From Sipunculus nudus (lineage: Eukaryota > Annelida > Sipuncula > Golfingiida > Sipunculidae), in assembly GCA_026874595.1 (NCBI GenBank), contig CM049319.1, positions 66,739,917 through 66,803,916 on the forward strand: DNA of 64,000 bases, in the 5' to 3' direction. The translations under genes were made by a program, and so were the position numbers. Below, in pieces: positions 13,420 to 24,501 of this stretch. The notes below the pieces were generated by a model. The model did not search any database. It worked only from the letters and a program-made list of their open reading frames with translations, and was not told the origin of the DNA. Each line of letters starts with the position of its first letter. Position 1 is the stretch's first letter.

Positions 13420-14170
13420 GGCGTACGGGTTTATCTATTCATAATTAACAATATGCTCCGGGCGGAAACCCGGATAAAGTGGGTTAATGAATTAATTAAT
13501 GGAGGTCTGTTGCATTAATTAATTACATTAATTACAAAAGTTTTATTTAAATTGCATTGTTTGATGAATATAGGAACAACGGTGTAATTTATAAAAACGC
13601 CAGGATCATTCAAGGACAGTTGTTTGTGTGTTTATAATGATTTCGACTTTTCTTGCCAAACCTGGATGAAAATGTTAAGAAACTTATTTGCTATATTAGC
13701 TGCAAAATGTAAATAACTGAATGCCAGCTTAATGTCCGCGACCTGTATCGAACCTTGCATGCGTTTCAGTATTCTATCGGTCTCTATTAGCAGACACGTG
13801 TATCCATGGATTTAGACACATTAATTTTAGGCAATATCGATTATTAGAAGAATTTTTAGGCCATTTTGCATAAGGAAAACCTGGACACTTATTTTCAAGT
13901 TATTTTATCGTAATCAGACTCAAAATACAATTTTGTAGCAATATGACTGTGAACAAAAACATTTGAAATGGGGACTATTTTCAAGACCTCGCTTGTAAAT
14001 TAATAATTTTAAGGTCACACCAAAATAAATGCTCCTTAGATTCGCCGCCCCTGTTTTTATTCACAGATTGTTTGTCTAAAGGGAATGATCGGTAGACCAA
14101 AATAATTAATTTTGCTAATTGCTATTTTGCCTAATTATACAAATAAAACTTAATTGATGGCGTTTACGTA
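13420..14170. promoter_or_regulatory. Candidate conserved noncoding block with dense homeodomain sites
   Basis: Packed with TAATTA/TTAATTAAT motifs (13485-13535 and 14100-14150), a hairpin CCGGGCGGAAACCCGG near 13458, and complex non-repetitive sequence at 13990-14170 (GGTCACACC, TTTATTCACAGATTG). No repeat family or ORF explains it. The composition resembles developmental enhancers, but conservation cannot be tested from one sequence. Confidence 0.22.
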
Positions 14171-15315
14171 TGCCTGGCGAAACGGTAAAACTCGTCTATT
14201 AAAATGAACATACAACATAAATGAAATATCTAAAACAGTATCAATCACAAAACTGAGAAGAAGCGGACCGGGGGGGGGGGGGGGGTTAATGGTTTCAGAC
14301 CAATTTTAGCAATCTGAACACCCTTTTGCGGACCTGGTGACCTTTTTTATGTTTTGCCATTGGTCCTCCTGGGTTGGACCCCTAAATCCTGAATACCAGG
14401 CGAGCTATCTGAACAGACATATGATATCAATTAATGTACCTGTTTGAAAATAATATTTCCGCAATTTCTCCAGACGAGTATAAGGTTTACAGCGTAAGGA
14501 ACTAATTAAATTGTGGATGTGAGGTTGTCGAGGTGGTGGGGGTAATAAAATGGAACAAAAGCAAAACACTTGTCACACATAATGGCAATACAGTGGTAAA
14601 ATCAATCAAAAGTAATGAAAATACCATGCTGTTAAGTACTCTTCTTGTACAAAAACAACAGAGGTTAATATTTCTATAATACTTTTTATAATACCTTTTT
14701 TAATTTTTTTATAATACCAAAGTCTATACAGTATAAAGCTGATTCATGAACATCGGATTATATGTTGTTCCTGTTTAAAGGGGCCTATTCTGTTATCTGC
14801 TCAGAAAAAGAAATTCCCTTGAACATTTTATAAAGGTAAGCCAAAAAGTACCGATCAAATGTTCTGTTCGTAATTTTTATATTTATTTGTTTTAAACATG
14901 TGAGTGAGGGCACCAAAATGGCCGAAGGTCGTAATCTACTCATGCTTAACAAGGACATCTAGCGGCAAAGCAGACGAATTAACAAAAGAAGACGAAGCTT
15001 TATATATTCTAATCACCAACAACTAATGAGCTTCCAGGTTCCATACGTGTGCAAGTAACCAATGGATTACATGGATTTCCTGTTTGTCAACATGGACACA
15101 TGTTCCGTGTTTACTAACAACCTGTATATAAACAAAGCTTTACCTCCGCCACATAATCGTTATGAAAGCCTTTCTCAACAGGAATGACCTACAGTCCATT
15201 ACTATGAACGCAGATTAAGCCAGAAAGCAAATAAAGCACTTCAAGGAAGTGTATAGATAGCTTAAATAAAAGTTCTCTTCAATAACGAGGCTTATATACT
15301 TTCAGTGTAATATTT
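14171..15315. other. Unassigned noncoding DNA
   Basis: Holds a poly-G run at about 14268-14286 and a T-rich triplicate around 14680-14720. No gene recognised. Confidence 0.45.
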
Positions 15316-15507
15316 ATGAATGTTCATTTCTTTTTATTTCAGTATTTTCTTCATCGTTATTGTACATCACCAGTAGCGGTGAGAAGTAGCTGTCGTGTTC
15401 CAGCAGCAGTACCCGCTGTCGGGGTTGAAGGCAAGGGACCATCTTCTACATCGACGCCTGATCGTGTCTGTATCGGAAGGAAACTCAATCAACTAACGCC
15501 CACCTGA
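15316..15507 (+). other. Possible exon after a good splice acceptor, unidentified
   Basis: TTTCTTTTTATTTCAG ending at about 15342 is a strong polypyrimidine-AG acceptor. The following 165 bp are GC-richer than the surroundings and stay open to a TGA at 15505, reading a serine-, proline- and arginine-rich peptide with no familiar domain. An AATAAA lies near 15619. This could be a terminal coding exon, a noncoding RNA exon, or chance. Confidence 0.12.
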
Positions 15508-16019
15508 ACGAAGCAGCTTGTCCCCGTTTGGCAAGCACAGGTGTTAAAATCACGTGACGAATTTGCTTAACCCTGGCCAAAGATCTGGAGTTATTTGAAC
15601 ACGTACATTGCAGACGCAAATAAATAGGCAAAGACCAAGACCAGGTAACTGTTTTAATAATAAATTAAAAAAAAAAAAAAAATATTTGTGTCAGCTCAAA
15701 TTTTTAGTGATCATATGGTTTGCATGTAAGCAATTATATCAGGTTTGCACTTGTTAAATCACCTTAATTTTGCTAATATTTGCTCAGTACATTTCACAGA
15801 CTCTTATAAATAAATAAAATACCGGTGTAAGTAAAAAAATTAAACTATTTTTTTAAATAATATTTAAATTGTATTTTTATTAGAGGCTTCTCAGAAGGAT
15901 ATTTATTCTCTGACAAAAATGCAGTTCGATTGATTCATCTGTAAACTGGAAAGTTCCGTGCTTGGAGTCCTCAACCCGTGTTTGATTTCACGAATTAGGA
16001 ACATATTGTCAGCTAAATT

Positions 16020-16236
16020 CGCGCACTTGTGTATATTACTTGATTACGTTCCTGAATCCGAGTGATGTGCCGGATCCACACACAAATCCACTCGATTCTT
16101 GATTGGTCTATTCCGGAAATGCTGTAAAAATACACTAGAAACCGTTAATTATTGCAGGAGTTATGCTGTGGACAAACACACAGAGAAAGATACACACGAA
16201 CGTTGATGAAAGCATACTCTCCTGGCGGAGGCCGTA
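16020..16236 (+). mobile_element. CA-tailed retroposon family, copy 3
   Basis: Core GATGTGCCGGATCCAC, ACTCGATTCTTGATTGG, TTATGCTGTGGACAAACACA, ending CTCCTGGCGGAGGCCG. Same architecture as the copies at 3211 and 46466. Confidence 0.68.
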
Positions 16237-16544
16237 ACACAAGATTCGGAGGAATCCATAATCTACGTGAGGTCAGTTTTGCTATCATTTAAAACATCCT
16301 TATCAGCGAAATATCACTTTTTGCCGCCCACTAAATCGGATTTACAACATACTGTCACGTTTTATTGAATAAACCGATTTGTGCCTTTTGTAAAGCGAAC
16401 TGAAATTCGGGCGCAGTGCGTTCTTCTTCGACACTAAAGAAAACTCGGATCAGTATTATCCGATGTAGGGCAAAAGGCGGATACAGCATTAGATAAATAT
16501 GTGTAGGTGTTCGTAAATATGTGTTCGTAAAACAAAATATATCA

Positions 16545-16690
16545 GTTTGGAGAGGCGTTGTGGTCAGGGGCAGAGAACACGATTTAAAGGTCGTGAGTTC
16601 AATCTCAGCCGAAAGGACGGTGAGATATAAATTAACGGTTGGGATTCGCTCGGATTGAGTTGTGGTACAAAAAAGATCAACAAGGAAGTA
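16545..16690 (+). mobile_element. tRNA-derived SINE
   Basis: A tRNA-like head carries a degenerate A box (GTGGTCAGGGGCAGAG at about 16559) and a B box (GAGTTCAATCTC at about 16595), 30-odd bp apart. It is followed by a body (GGGATTCGCTCGGATTGAG, TGGTAC) not present in real tRNAs. The head resembles the one at 55734. It sits directly upstream of a dead reverse transcriptase. The 150-residue minus-strand frame over this region is not a gene. Confidence 0.6.
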
Positions 16691-16694
16691 AATC

Positions 16695-17480
16695 AAGAAG
16701 AAAATGGAATGTGGCAAGGATGTGCAATGTCTGGATCTCTGTTCATTATTACCATTCATTGTGTCATAAAGAGAGCTACTGGAAGACCTAGAATTTGCAG
16801 GTGACATTGCTTTAATATAGAGTAATCATGAGCACCTACAAAAAAAAAGACGGAATAAAAAAACTACTAAAGGACGTGGGACTAAAAGTAAACAAGGAAA
16901 AAACCAAGTCATAAAAATAAATAAAAAGATAGAGTAATATCTCTTTAAATGGCAATAACAAAGAAGAAGTAAACAAGTTCATGTATTTTGCCGCTCGAAA
17001 ACAAAAATCAAGAATCCTCCAGAACATCATGAAGTCGGTACTCCAATATAGCCCAGAAACCTGGATGAAGGCAGAAAAATGCACACAGGGATTTGATAAT
17101 TTCAGAAGAAGATGTTTGAGAAGACTTCTAAAAAATCCACTAGCCTTAGATAATATCCAATGTGGACTTACAGAGAAAAACAAAGACAGTGCCAGTTAGT
17201 GAAACAGTTAAAGCAAAGAGGTGGAAATGGCTAGGTCATGTATTAAGGAAAGACAAGGCAACCCACACAAGAACGGCACTTACCTGGACACCAGAGGATA
17301 AAAGAAAACGGGGGAGACCAAAGACATAATGAAGATGAAAAGTTCAAATGGAAAGACATGAAAATGCATGGGTGGAACAAATGGACAGAGACAGTCATGG
17401 CAGCTGAAAAAGGTGAATGAATGACGAAAAATATGGTATAGCCTTATGCGCCACCCTTGGCGCGAAAAGGATAGTTAGGT
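16695..17480 (+). pseudogene. RTE-like non-LTR reverse transcriptase, 3' remnant
   Basis: Fragments of a LINE reverse transcriptase can be read in shifting frames. They are a WQGC.MSGSLF motif near 16710; an EFAGDIAL block near 16790, where the catalytic FADD has lost an aspartate; GLKVNKEKTKS near 16885; SVLQYSPETW near 17035; CLRRLL near 17113; and KRWKWLGHVLRKDK, KRKRGRPK and CATLGAKR up to 17470. Order and motifs match the C-terminal third of RTE-like elements. Frameshifts, stops and a deletion after VNKFMYF (where the palm-thumb linker should be) make it inactive. The intact 72-residue frame at 16981-17199 is its longest surviving piece. No endonuclease remains. Confidence 0.8.
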
Positions 17481-17567
17481 ATTTTTCCTCAGTGTTTCAC
17501 TCCAAAAAGTGTACATTTCAGTCCCATTTGCTGTTATACCCCAGCAATGGGGACGAATAAGCAGCCA

Positions 17568-17585
17568 GTACCACAGGTGTGGTAC
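17568..17585. repeat. Short palindrome GTACCACA-GG-TGTGGTAC
   Basis: Two 8-bp arms are perfect reverse complements around GG. The AGGTGTGG core resembles a T-box half site. Function unknown. Confidence 0.5.
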
Positions 17586-17675
17586 GCGGGGACTGAATGA
17601 CGCCAAGATAACCATGTGCTATCGTCCAGATGTACATACTTAGTTAAACTAGCATTTAAAAAATGGAGGCGGTTT

Positions 17676-17678
<3 letters not shown>

Positions 17679-17736
<58 letters not shown>
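17679..17736. repeat. (TA)n microsatellite
   Basis: About 29 TA units. Open frames on both strands reading alternating Ile-Tyr are artefacts. Confidence 0.97.
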
Positions 17737-17738
<2 letters not shown>

Positions 17739-17879
17739 GAAAAATCTGAAGGCTCTGGTGCGGAAATCGTTAGTATAGCCAAGCTCACTGTATATTTACT
17801 TTAAAGCTGATATGGCAATTTACGGGATTCTTTATCGGTATTAAGATTTAACTCGTGGAAAAGTAACAAATTTATTTTA

Positions 17880-18065
17880 CTCTTTCTGGAAATAATAGAC
17901 CTATTTCATACTGACAAACCGGAAATTGACTTCACTGCGCTTTCAAACAGTTTTATGACAATTGCATTTTCAGCACTTCCGTCGCCCATAATGACGTGTA
18001 ACCGTATAAGCTTTGAAGGCCTGATGATGTTGATATATCATCAACATTAACGATTTATAAGGCGT
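17880..18065. promoter_or_regulatory. Candidate noncoding regulatory block with an inverted repeat
   Basis: Non-repetitive sequence with CCATAATGACG, TTATGACAATTGCAT and an inverted repeat ATGTTGAT/ATCAACAT near 18028. No ORF or repeat family. Regulatory role is only an inference from composition. Confidence 0.18.
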
Positions 18066-18172
18066 TGAAATTAAAATACTCCGAAAGAGTATGTCCAGGA
18101 ACGAACACATTGCTAGTCATAGAGTTTCGGGTTTTACTAACCTGGCATCTTTGCACTAAGTTCCCGATCAAG

Positions 18173-18175
<3 letters not shown>

Positions 18176-18251
<76 letters not shown>
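18176..18251. repeat. Compound (CT)n-(TA)n microsatellite
   Basis: About 37 bp of CT repeats abut about 37 bp of TA repeats. The TA side abuts the Penelope-like terminal repeat. Confidence 0.97.
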
Positions 18252-18252
<1 letters not shown>

Positions 18253-18422
18253 CGAAAGTTTAGATGAACAGTGACGCCTTTTAGATGGACTAACTAGTTT
18301 ATTAACACACGAGCTTTCGAAGTACAAAGACTTCTTCGTCAGGTGGTAATTAAGTGGGAACTTATTATTCCTCTTCCAATTCTAAAATATACGAAACAGG
18401 CTCATAAGACCTATAAACAGAG
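18252..18422 (+). mobile_element. Penelope-like element terminal repeat, interrupted by an LTR
   Basis: Begins immediately after (TA)n with GACGCCTTTTAGATGGACTA, then TTTATTAACACACGAGCTTTC, GAAGT-ACAAAG-ACTTC (a small hairpin) and TTCGTCAGGTGG. The ACGAGCTTTCG...CTTCGTCAGG signature and the junction with (TA)n are what I associate with Penelope-like retroelements. The last 60 bp (18362-18422, ending ATAAACAGAG) recur diverged at 19270-19330, so two copies probably lay in tandem, as such elements often do. No polymerase or GIY-YIG coding is present. Confidence 0.42.
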
Positions 18423-19197
18423 TGTTACGGAAGCTAATATCAACAGATCACGTAGTTGTGACGAGCATAAATTTTGTTATGGAGATAAAAAAATTAGATT
18501 CGGTAAAACTAGGCATCGTGAAATTTCTAGGGGAATATATAAAGAAAGAAGTCGTTGATTTTTTGTTAACAAATAATTATAATTTATTCTTAAAACAACC
18601 CTTACTTTACAATTCACTAAATCAATACAATTACACAGTATAACAACAATTTAACAGTAAATCAATACAATTACACAGTATAATAAATAGAGTGTACAGT
18701 ACCAGATCGAGTGTCCGGACCCTAGGCTTTTCTGGATACCACCACTGTCACAACTCAATAAGTCCTTTAAAACTAATAATCCACGTAAACAGCTCAAATA
18801 ATCCAAAGTAAAGCTCTTGTTATAATCTCGAAGGCAAAGTGGAGACAGTCCCACTAAATCTGCATAGAGTTCATAGAATCCCTGACACTACTGTAATTAT
18901 AGGATAGGTCAAAACTGACTCACACTCTTCCGTGTCCGCGTGAATTTATCTCTCTCTCCTCCTGCTCGGCTCTAATTACAGCCCCTATTAATAACTTTTT
19001 ATCCGAACTCCATAGAACAATACACACGTTACAGGAACACACTAGGAACATCTAGAACAAAAAACGCTGTGTTCCTTCACGTCAGATCCCACACGTGGGC
19101 CGGGCCAACTCGCACGTCTCCTATTGCAACGAACTATGCTTGCGCTAAACTGACACATACAAGACTCCTGCGCACAATAAAAGAGACACCTATAATT
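18423..19197 (-). mobile_element. Solo LTR, TGTTACG family, copy 2
   Basis: Starts TGTTACGGAAGCTAATATC on the plus strand and ends in a decayed CACCTATAATT where CACCTGTAACA is expected. The LTR sense is minus. A minus-strand AATAAA lies near 18582, and the TATA area has decayed to TTAATAGGGGC. An internal tandem of AAATCAATACAATTACACAG (18624 and 18659) is peculiar to this copy. It is the most degraded of the four solo LTRs. Confidence 0.82.
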
Positions 19198-19259
19198 TTT
19201 TTTTTTATTTTTCAGATGTTTAAACATATAGAACCTACCTTATCTTAAAATTCATGCGC

Positions 19260-19345
19260 TTGACTGTGTTGTTATTCCTCTTCTACTTCTAAAATAAACG
19301 AAAACGGCTCACGGGATTCATAAACAGAGAAGAACCTATGGAGCA
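19260..19345 (+). mobile_element. Second Penelope-like terminal fragment
   Basis: TTATTCCTCTTCTACTTCTA and ATTCATAAACAGAGAAGAACC repeat, with divergence, the 60 bp that end at 18422. The LTR therefore lies between two copies of the same sequence. Confidence 0.4.
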
Positions 19346-19870
19346 GTGCGAATGCTCAGGGAGAATTTACTGTGGCCAAAACGTATCCTTTTGTAATTGG
19401 CGAACAATAATTGGAAGCCTCGCCCGGAGCCCACAGCTGAGCGATTATAGGAAATTAGCTATTGAGAGATCTACCTTGGACATTAGGTCAGGGGAAAAAT
19501 ATAAGTTGCAAATCTGTCACCTACTAATATAATAATGTGTCCAGAGGTCAGTTCTTGAAAATCAGCCATATTTGAGATTTTACCGGACAGGAAAAAATTA
19601 AACGATTAATTTGCACATTGAAACTTAAGAACGCTTATCCTCAGAAAATGTTTGACCAAAATGTTGTAATAGAAATAAACTACTCACCTCCTATAAGCGT
19701 CCCCTCCAGGCTTAATGGGGCAGGCTTAATGACGTTTCAACTCTGGTCAGTACATCGGCTCTGGGTCGACGAGAGCTCCACAGAGGCGTCGTAGAAATAT
19801 GTGAAAATATCAGACTATATTTGCATATCTTACTCCTAGATTGTGCGCAGAACTCATATTCAGAAAATAT

Positions 19871-20093
19871 GTGGAGCGTGGTGGCGTAATGGTTACGGAG
19901 CAGGACTTTTGATCGAATAGTTGTGGGTTCGAATCCCGTTCAGACCACCATCCTCTCTAGGACTTCTGGCCAAAGTCTTCACCACAAGAGTGCGTTCTCT
20001 TCACCCAGGAATGAATGGATTCTGGTCATGCATTGGCGACAGGCAAAATGTAGAATGGATAATCCTATTGCGTCTACAAAGACTTGTGTTAGG
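19871..20093 (+). mobile_element. tRNA-derived SINE with intact pol III boxes
   Basis: The A box TGGCGTAATGG (19882-19892) and B box GGTTCGAATCC (19926-19936) both fit the RNA polymerase III consensus. The head starts and ends with pairing GTGGT (19878)/ACCAC (19944) arms, like an acceptor stem. The body has a conserved-looking core, GTGCGTTCTCTTCACCCAGG and GCATTGGCGACAGG (19988-20045), reminiscent of SINE core domains. It ends where a TGTTACG mini-element begins at 20094. Confidence 0.78.
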
Positions 20094-20249
20094 TGTTACG
20101 GGGTGACATAAAAGCGGACCGAACTGTCTCGCTAGAGAAGCTTGCTTTTCTAGCGAAGCAGTTGGTACGCAGGACTTGTGTGCCGCCAACATGGGTTCGA
20201 AACCGGGATCGGCCTAGAAATTTCCCCTGAAAAATTTGTCTCCGAATCA
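20094..20249 (+). mobile_element. TGTTACG mini-element, copy A
   Basis: About 156 bp, starting TGTTACGGGGTGACATAAAA and ending GTCTCCGAATC, a decayed version of copy B's TCTTCGTAACG (43840-43993). It contains a hairpin TCGCTAGA...TCTAGCGA and a B-box-like GGGTTCGAAACC. It abuts the SINE on the left. Confidence 0.7.
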
Positions 20250-20371
20250 AAATGGGGGCTCGTCCGACGTGACGGTAAACTTTGTGGCTCAGGGAATAAG
20301 CTCACCAAAGTGTGAATCCTGGGATAATTAGTCTTGTTCTGATAGCAGAACGCTCTTAAGGGGGGGGGGGT

Positions 20372-20425
20372 GTGTTACGAGGGGATCGGCTCATTGTTTT
20401 CCCCTGAGCAATAAGTCTTCGTAAC
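20372..20425 (+). mobile_element. TGTTACG mini-element, internally deleted copy C
   Basis: A 54-bp sequence starting TGTTACGAGGGGATCGG and ending AAGTCTTCGTAACA. It joins the first 7 bp of the mini-element to its last ~47 bp, so roughly 100 bp including the hairpin and B-box are missing. No matching flanking duplication. Confidence 0.5.
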
Positions 20426-22179
20426 ATAGGTTGCATGCTCCCCAGGGAGGCGAGAAAGCTATAAGAATGAACAGGCCTAGGTGATACCAGACCATAAACC
20501 AAAATATTTGCCTTATTACCTTGATAATTATTACTGGAATTAGATTATAAATGAAAACTGTTTCAAATTAGTTCAATTATATTTATAAAATCGTTGATAG
20601 GACTTCTTCAAACACGCCACCATCCCCCTCGGCCGAAAAAAAAGAAGAAAAAAAGTCGGCTTTGTATATGTTCTTTAATCTATTCAGTGAACATTGACTT
20701 GATAATGATTAGCGAAATGGATAAAAGACCAAACAGAGGTCTTACGGAAACGGTAGCTATAACAATACATTTCAAATGAAGCTCTGGTACTTGAAGATTA
20801 CCTTAGTTATTTTTAAGATGACGGACATGAAGTTCGCGCGTTGTGACACCTCGTACATCAAAAACAGCAAGGGCGTGTCTGGTAACTCTCTGACGTGTTT
20901 TCATCAACAGTAGTTTAATACATCATTCTCTTTTTCCGTATTTTTGGTGATCAATCATACCTTTTATTAACTTATATTATTACAAAGGAAGACATTTCAT
21001 AGGGATACTGACGCCCGCCTACTGAAGACCCTTAGCGGGGAAAATGTTCTCAATATCGCCTTAAGTGCCAAATTTGAATGCAATCTCTCAAAGACTTCAC
21101 TTAAAACTCGATTAACATTGTTATATTTACATGTATGTTTTTAAGTTTTATGATAAAGATTGTTTTGTTGTCTCATTTTTCCGAGGAGGCAATGCTAAAA
21201 ATTTATTGGACAATTGTAATCTCTTGATGTATTACCTTCGAAGATTGCATTGATTTCGCAAGGAGTATGTAAGAACTCGAGAGGTTAAAATATTGGCTGT
21301 CTTAGGCACGTAAAGCTGGAAACAACCCCTTTTCCTCACGCAATAATAGATGTAGTGATTTCAAAGCTGAAAAAAAAAACTTGAAAAATGTTTAAAATTA
21401 GTTATATATGAAATTAGTTATGTATTGATTTTTATCCTTGTTATAATTATTATTATTTTTATTTTTATCATTTTATAATTTTTATTATCCTTCTTTATAT
21501 TTCATAGCTTATATCTATCTCTATTCTTCTTTAACTAGTTCACATTCTAATTAAATCGCTTATAAAAAAACATAGTGCAAATTAACTGCATGATCATTGT
21601 TTGAAGTCCAAATCAAGACCTTTCCATAATAAAGTAAGAACTAATCATACCGCTTGTTATTAAATCAGTTAAACGTCCTATGCACAGTTGGACCAGCTAT
21701 ACAAATATCAGTATGTATGTCCTTTACTGAACCTGGTATCAAAGAACGCCAAGAGATTAATCTGCAACATTAGTTCGGTACAAGAAGTCTTCATAAGAAA
21801 AGATTTGTTTATCAGTACAGAGATCTTAAAGTACGATGATAAACTACATGTGATAAAACATGGCAGGATCTTTTTCACAAACATCTTGACGTAATTTATA
21901 AATAAAAACCCAATCATAAATAATCTATTGGTAAATGATTCTAGTTTTTTGGTGGTATTCAAGTAGATCGTGATGTGAAAAGGGGTGATATATCAAACAT
22001 TAAATATCATATTTGCCTTTTTGTGTAAAAAGTCTTTTGCTACCGTTGTCCTATATCAAATATGCGCATGTGCAGCCCACCCTTCCGGAGCTTTGTCCTG
22101 ATCGGATTATAGGCGTGGTAAATGAGAGTACTAATAAAATCTTCCTATTTATTGATTGATAACAGTAAAGTCGTACACG
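20426..22179. other. Unassigned AT-rich noncoding DNA
   Basis: No gene or repeat family recognised. 21400-21550 is very AT-rich low-complexity sequence. Confidence 0.45.
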
Positions 22180-22620
22180 GCACGACTGCGGCATGGCCGG
22201 CCCCTCAGATGGAGCACGGGGTTTTCTATCTAGCTCGTTATATTAACATTAGCCCGGGCGAGATAAAAGGCCAGGTCTGAAGACTCATTGTTCCTCAGCG
22301 GATACACACCCGTTTCACGGGCATCCACGGCCGTTTCGCCCTGCGATTTATGCGTATTACAATGAAGGTGGTCTTACCGCCTAAGGGACTTTGACGTTGT
22401 TTGACTATTTAATTGACAAGTGAAATTGACTGAGTTTACCTGGCCCTCTGAGCGCGCCATGCTTTATTAGGAGTTGTCTTTATAACTCGCCAGCACGAAA
22501 TCTGCCCTAGAAGACCACCGAGGAACGGGAGAGAGTTGAACATGCTGTCCCCTGCGACCCACGCCCAAATCACATAACGTCGGGAGCGGCTACGCTCAAT
22601 TCCAATTTTTTCTACTCAAA
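22180..22620. promoter_or_regulatory. GC-richer block, candidate cis-regulatory element
   Basis: Markedly less AT-rich and more complex than its surroundings, with no ORF of note. It contains GCCCGGGCGAGATAAAA, TATTTAATTGACAAGTG (NK2-like CAAGTG), GCTTTATTAGGAG and several CpGs. No repeat copy elsewhere in the window. It could equally be an unrecognised exon or repeat. Confidence 0.22.
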
Positions 22621-22770
22621 TGCCCATTAGGTTGTCTATCTGAAATTATTGAAATCTGCATGCACGTGTATATTTTATCTAACGTTTCTTTAAGAGGCTT
22701 ATCCGCTAGAGATATATTGAATCTGCATGCCCGTGTCAATATTCTAAAGTTTTCAAGATAGGTTTGTCCG

Positions 22771-22772
<2 letters not shown>

Positions 22773-22838
<66 letters not shown>
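22773..22838. repeat. (TA)n microsatellite
   Basis: About 33 TA units preceded by TTGTCCGC. Confidence 0.97.
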
Positions 22839-22841
<3 letters not shown>

Positions 22842-24496
22842 TACGGTTCAAGATGTTCCGAGAATTCCACCAATACTGTACTTTATGCACATGTCACTAA
22901 TGCAAGAGGTAATGAGTAAAATTTATGATACTTTTCTAATTAATGATATGAACGCCTCGGCGACACGATAGCTGCAAGAAGATTTAGGCAGAGAACTACG
23001 TTCAGCATATTTTATTCGTACTCGTCACAGAAACTTAAATATAATAAAACTTATACGACTAAGTGTATTAAACACTTTAGAGTATGTACGGACCAAAAAT
23101 TAATGGAGTGACTCATTTCACCCAACCTTTCTTAGCTGTGTGACTTCTACTACTGTTTTGCACAATCCTGCTAAGAAAAAAATAAGGATGCATTTTATTT
23201 CACAGATCCTGAGCGTAGGGAGCTTATTTTCATGTGACTTATGTAAACGGCCGTAAATGTATTTGGTATGTGATTGTATAAATAATCATATATGCGAAGT
23301 AAAGATTTACAGGGAGATTGTCGGTGTCATGTAAGCTCTAAGTTCCCGTCCCTGGCTTTATCTTATAAATTGTGGACTCAAATTTACTCCCAGAGATTTT
23401 AATTTCGTTCTACAGTTTTATATATAGGAACCACAGGAACATTTATATTTATGTGGGTCTGCGTAAAGTAGGGCTTACAACAGGGGAAAAAATTCGAAGA
23501 GCCCGGGACGCTAAAGCCAAAATGTTTGAGACCCCATTTTAGTTTCAGTGTCAAAAGTTGAGATGCTATATGAGTCTAATTTTGAAAGATACCGTGAAAA
23601 TGGAATCTTTTTTTTTTTTATTTTATTTAATTATCGTATATTATATGATGAGGAATCGTGTCAGAGTTAATGATTATTTGGTTGTATTGAAATGTAAGGG
23701 TCAGCTGTCAGCGCAGTGATTGACAACTAAGGCAGCCGACGATTGTTAGTGGCAGAAAGAAATGAGGGCGTCACATCGGACCCCTGGACCCCAATAACCG
23801 AGCATCTAAAAGAGATTTTGGGCGTCAAAGACGGTTACAGAGTGATTCCATATTTGCATATGTAGTATGTATGCGTATATACGAAAGCGTACGCTGCACG
23901 TTTCGATCGCTCAGGGATGCGATTGAAAACGCATACGAATGGTAATGGACGGGGACATTCCAAACTCTGACGTCAGAGATCTGATAAGTACCTTATTATG
24001 GTATTTCATTAAACCCTTTCATTATGCTGTAATTGACTTCATTATTCGCGAGGTTAAATATTCGCTATTCCAAGTCTTCAGTGTTTCGCGAGGGTTTCAG
24101 TTTACCATACGGTTATTTATACATAACCATTTTATATTAGTTCCCTCGACAATTTCACGGGGAGCTAACGGAACATCAAAAATCTGAAAAATTCTCCACG
24201 CGATAGTAGCAGGTTAATAAAAAAATATTATTTTCATAATCAATAACGAGTCGCATTAAAATGTATGTTAATATTGACGCTACAGGTACAATATGCATGA
24301 GACGCCATTAAAGCTATGAATTTAATTACTGTTCACCTGCGCGTATAAATGACGAAGGTTTAATTTTCGTGATAATTTTCTCCTTCGTGAAAATCGCGAA
24401 TTTGAAAACTTCGCGAACACAAGACGACCATAATATGTCTTTCTTTCTCTAGCATCACAAACAACCTGAGAACGTTGTTTACCAGATCGTGTTAAT
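22839..24496. other. Unassigned noncoding DNA with TTCGCGA motifs
   Basis: No gene recognised. Between 24030 and 24420 the words TTCGCGA/TCGCGAA recur (24044, 24087, 24396, 24411), perhaps remains of a small inverted-repeat element. A CRE palindrome at 23965 is listed separately. Confidence 0.4.
23965..23978. promoter_or_regulatory. 14-bp perfect palindrome around a CRE
   Basis: CTCTGACGTCAGAG is perfectly self-complementary and centred on TGACGTCA. It is the third such site in the window, with 8395 and 12052. Confidence 0.33.
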
Positions 24497-24501
24497 GGGG
24501 G

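Noticed and set aside
16355-16807. 150-residue minus-strand open frame.
   Set aside because: Overlaps the SINE and the start of the RTE-like remnant, which are read on the plus strand; no motif.
17534-17804. Open frames on both strands across (TA)n.
   Set aside because: Alternating Ile-Tyr from TATATA; same for frames at 1271, 18065, 25489 and 26079.
19871-19950. A functional tRNA gene.
   Set aside because: Boxes are perfect, but the anticodon arm is not canonical and a SINE body follows directly.
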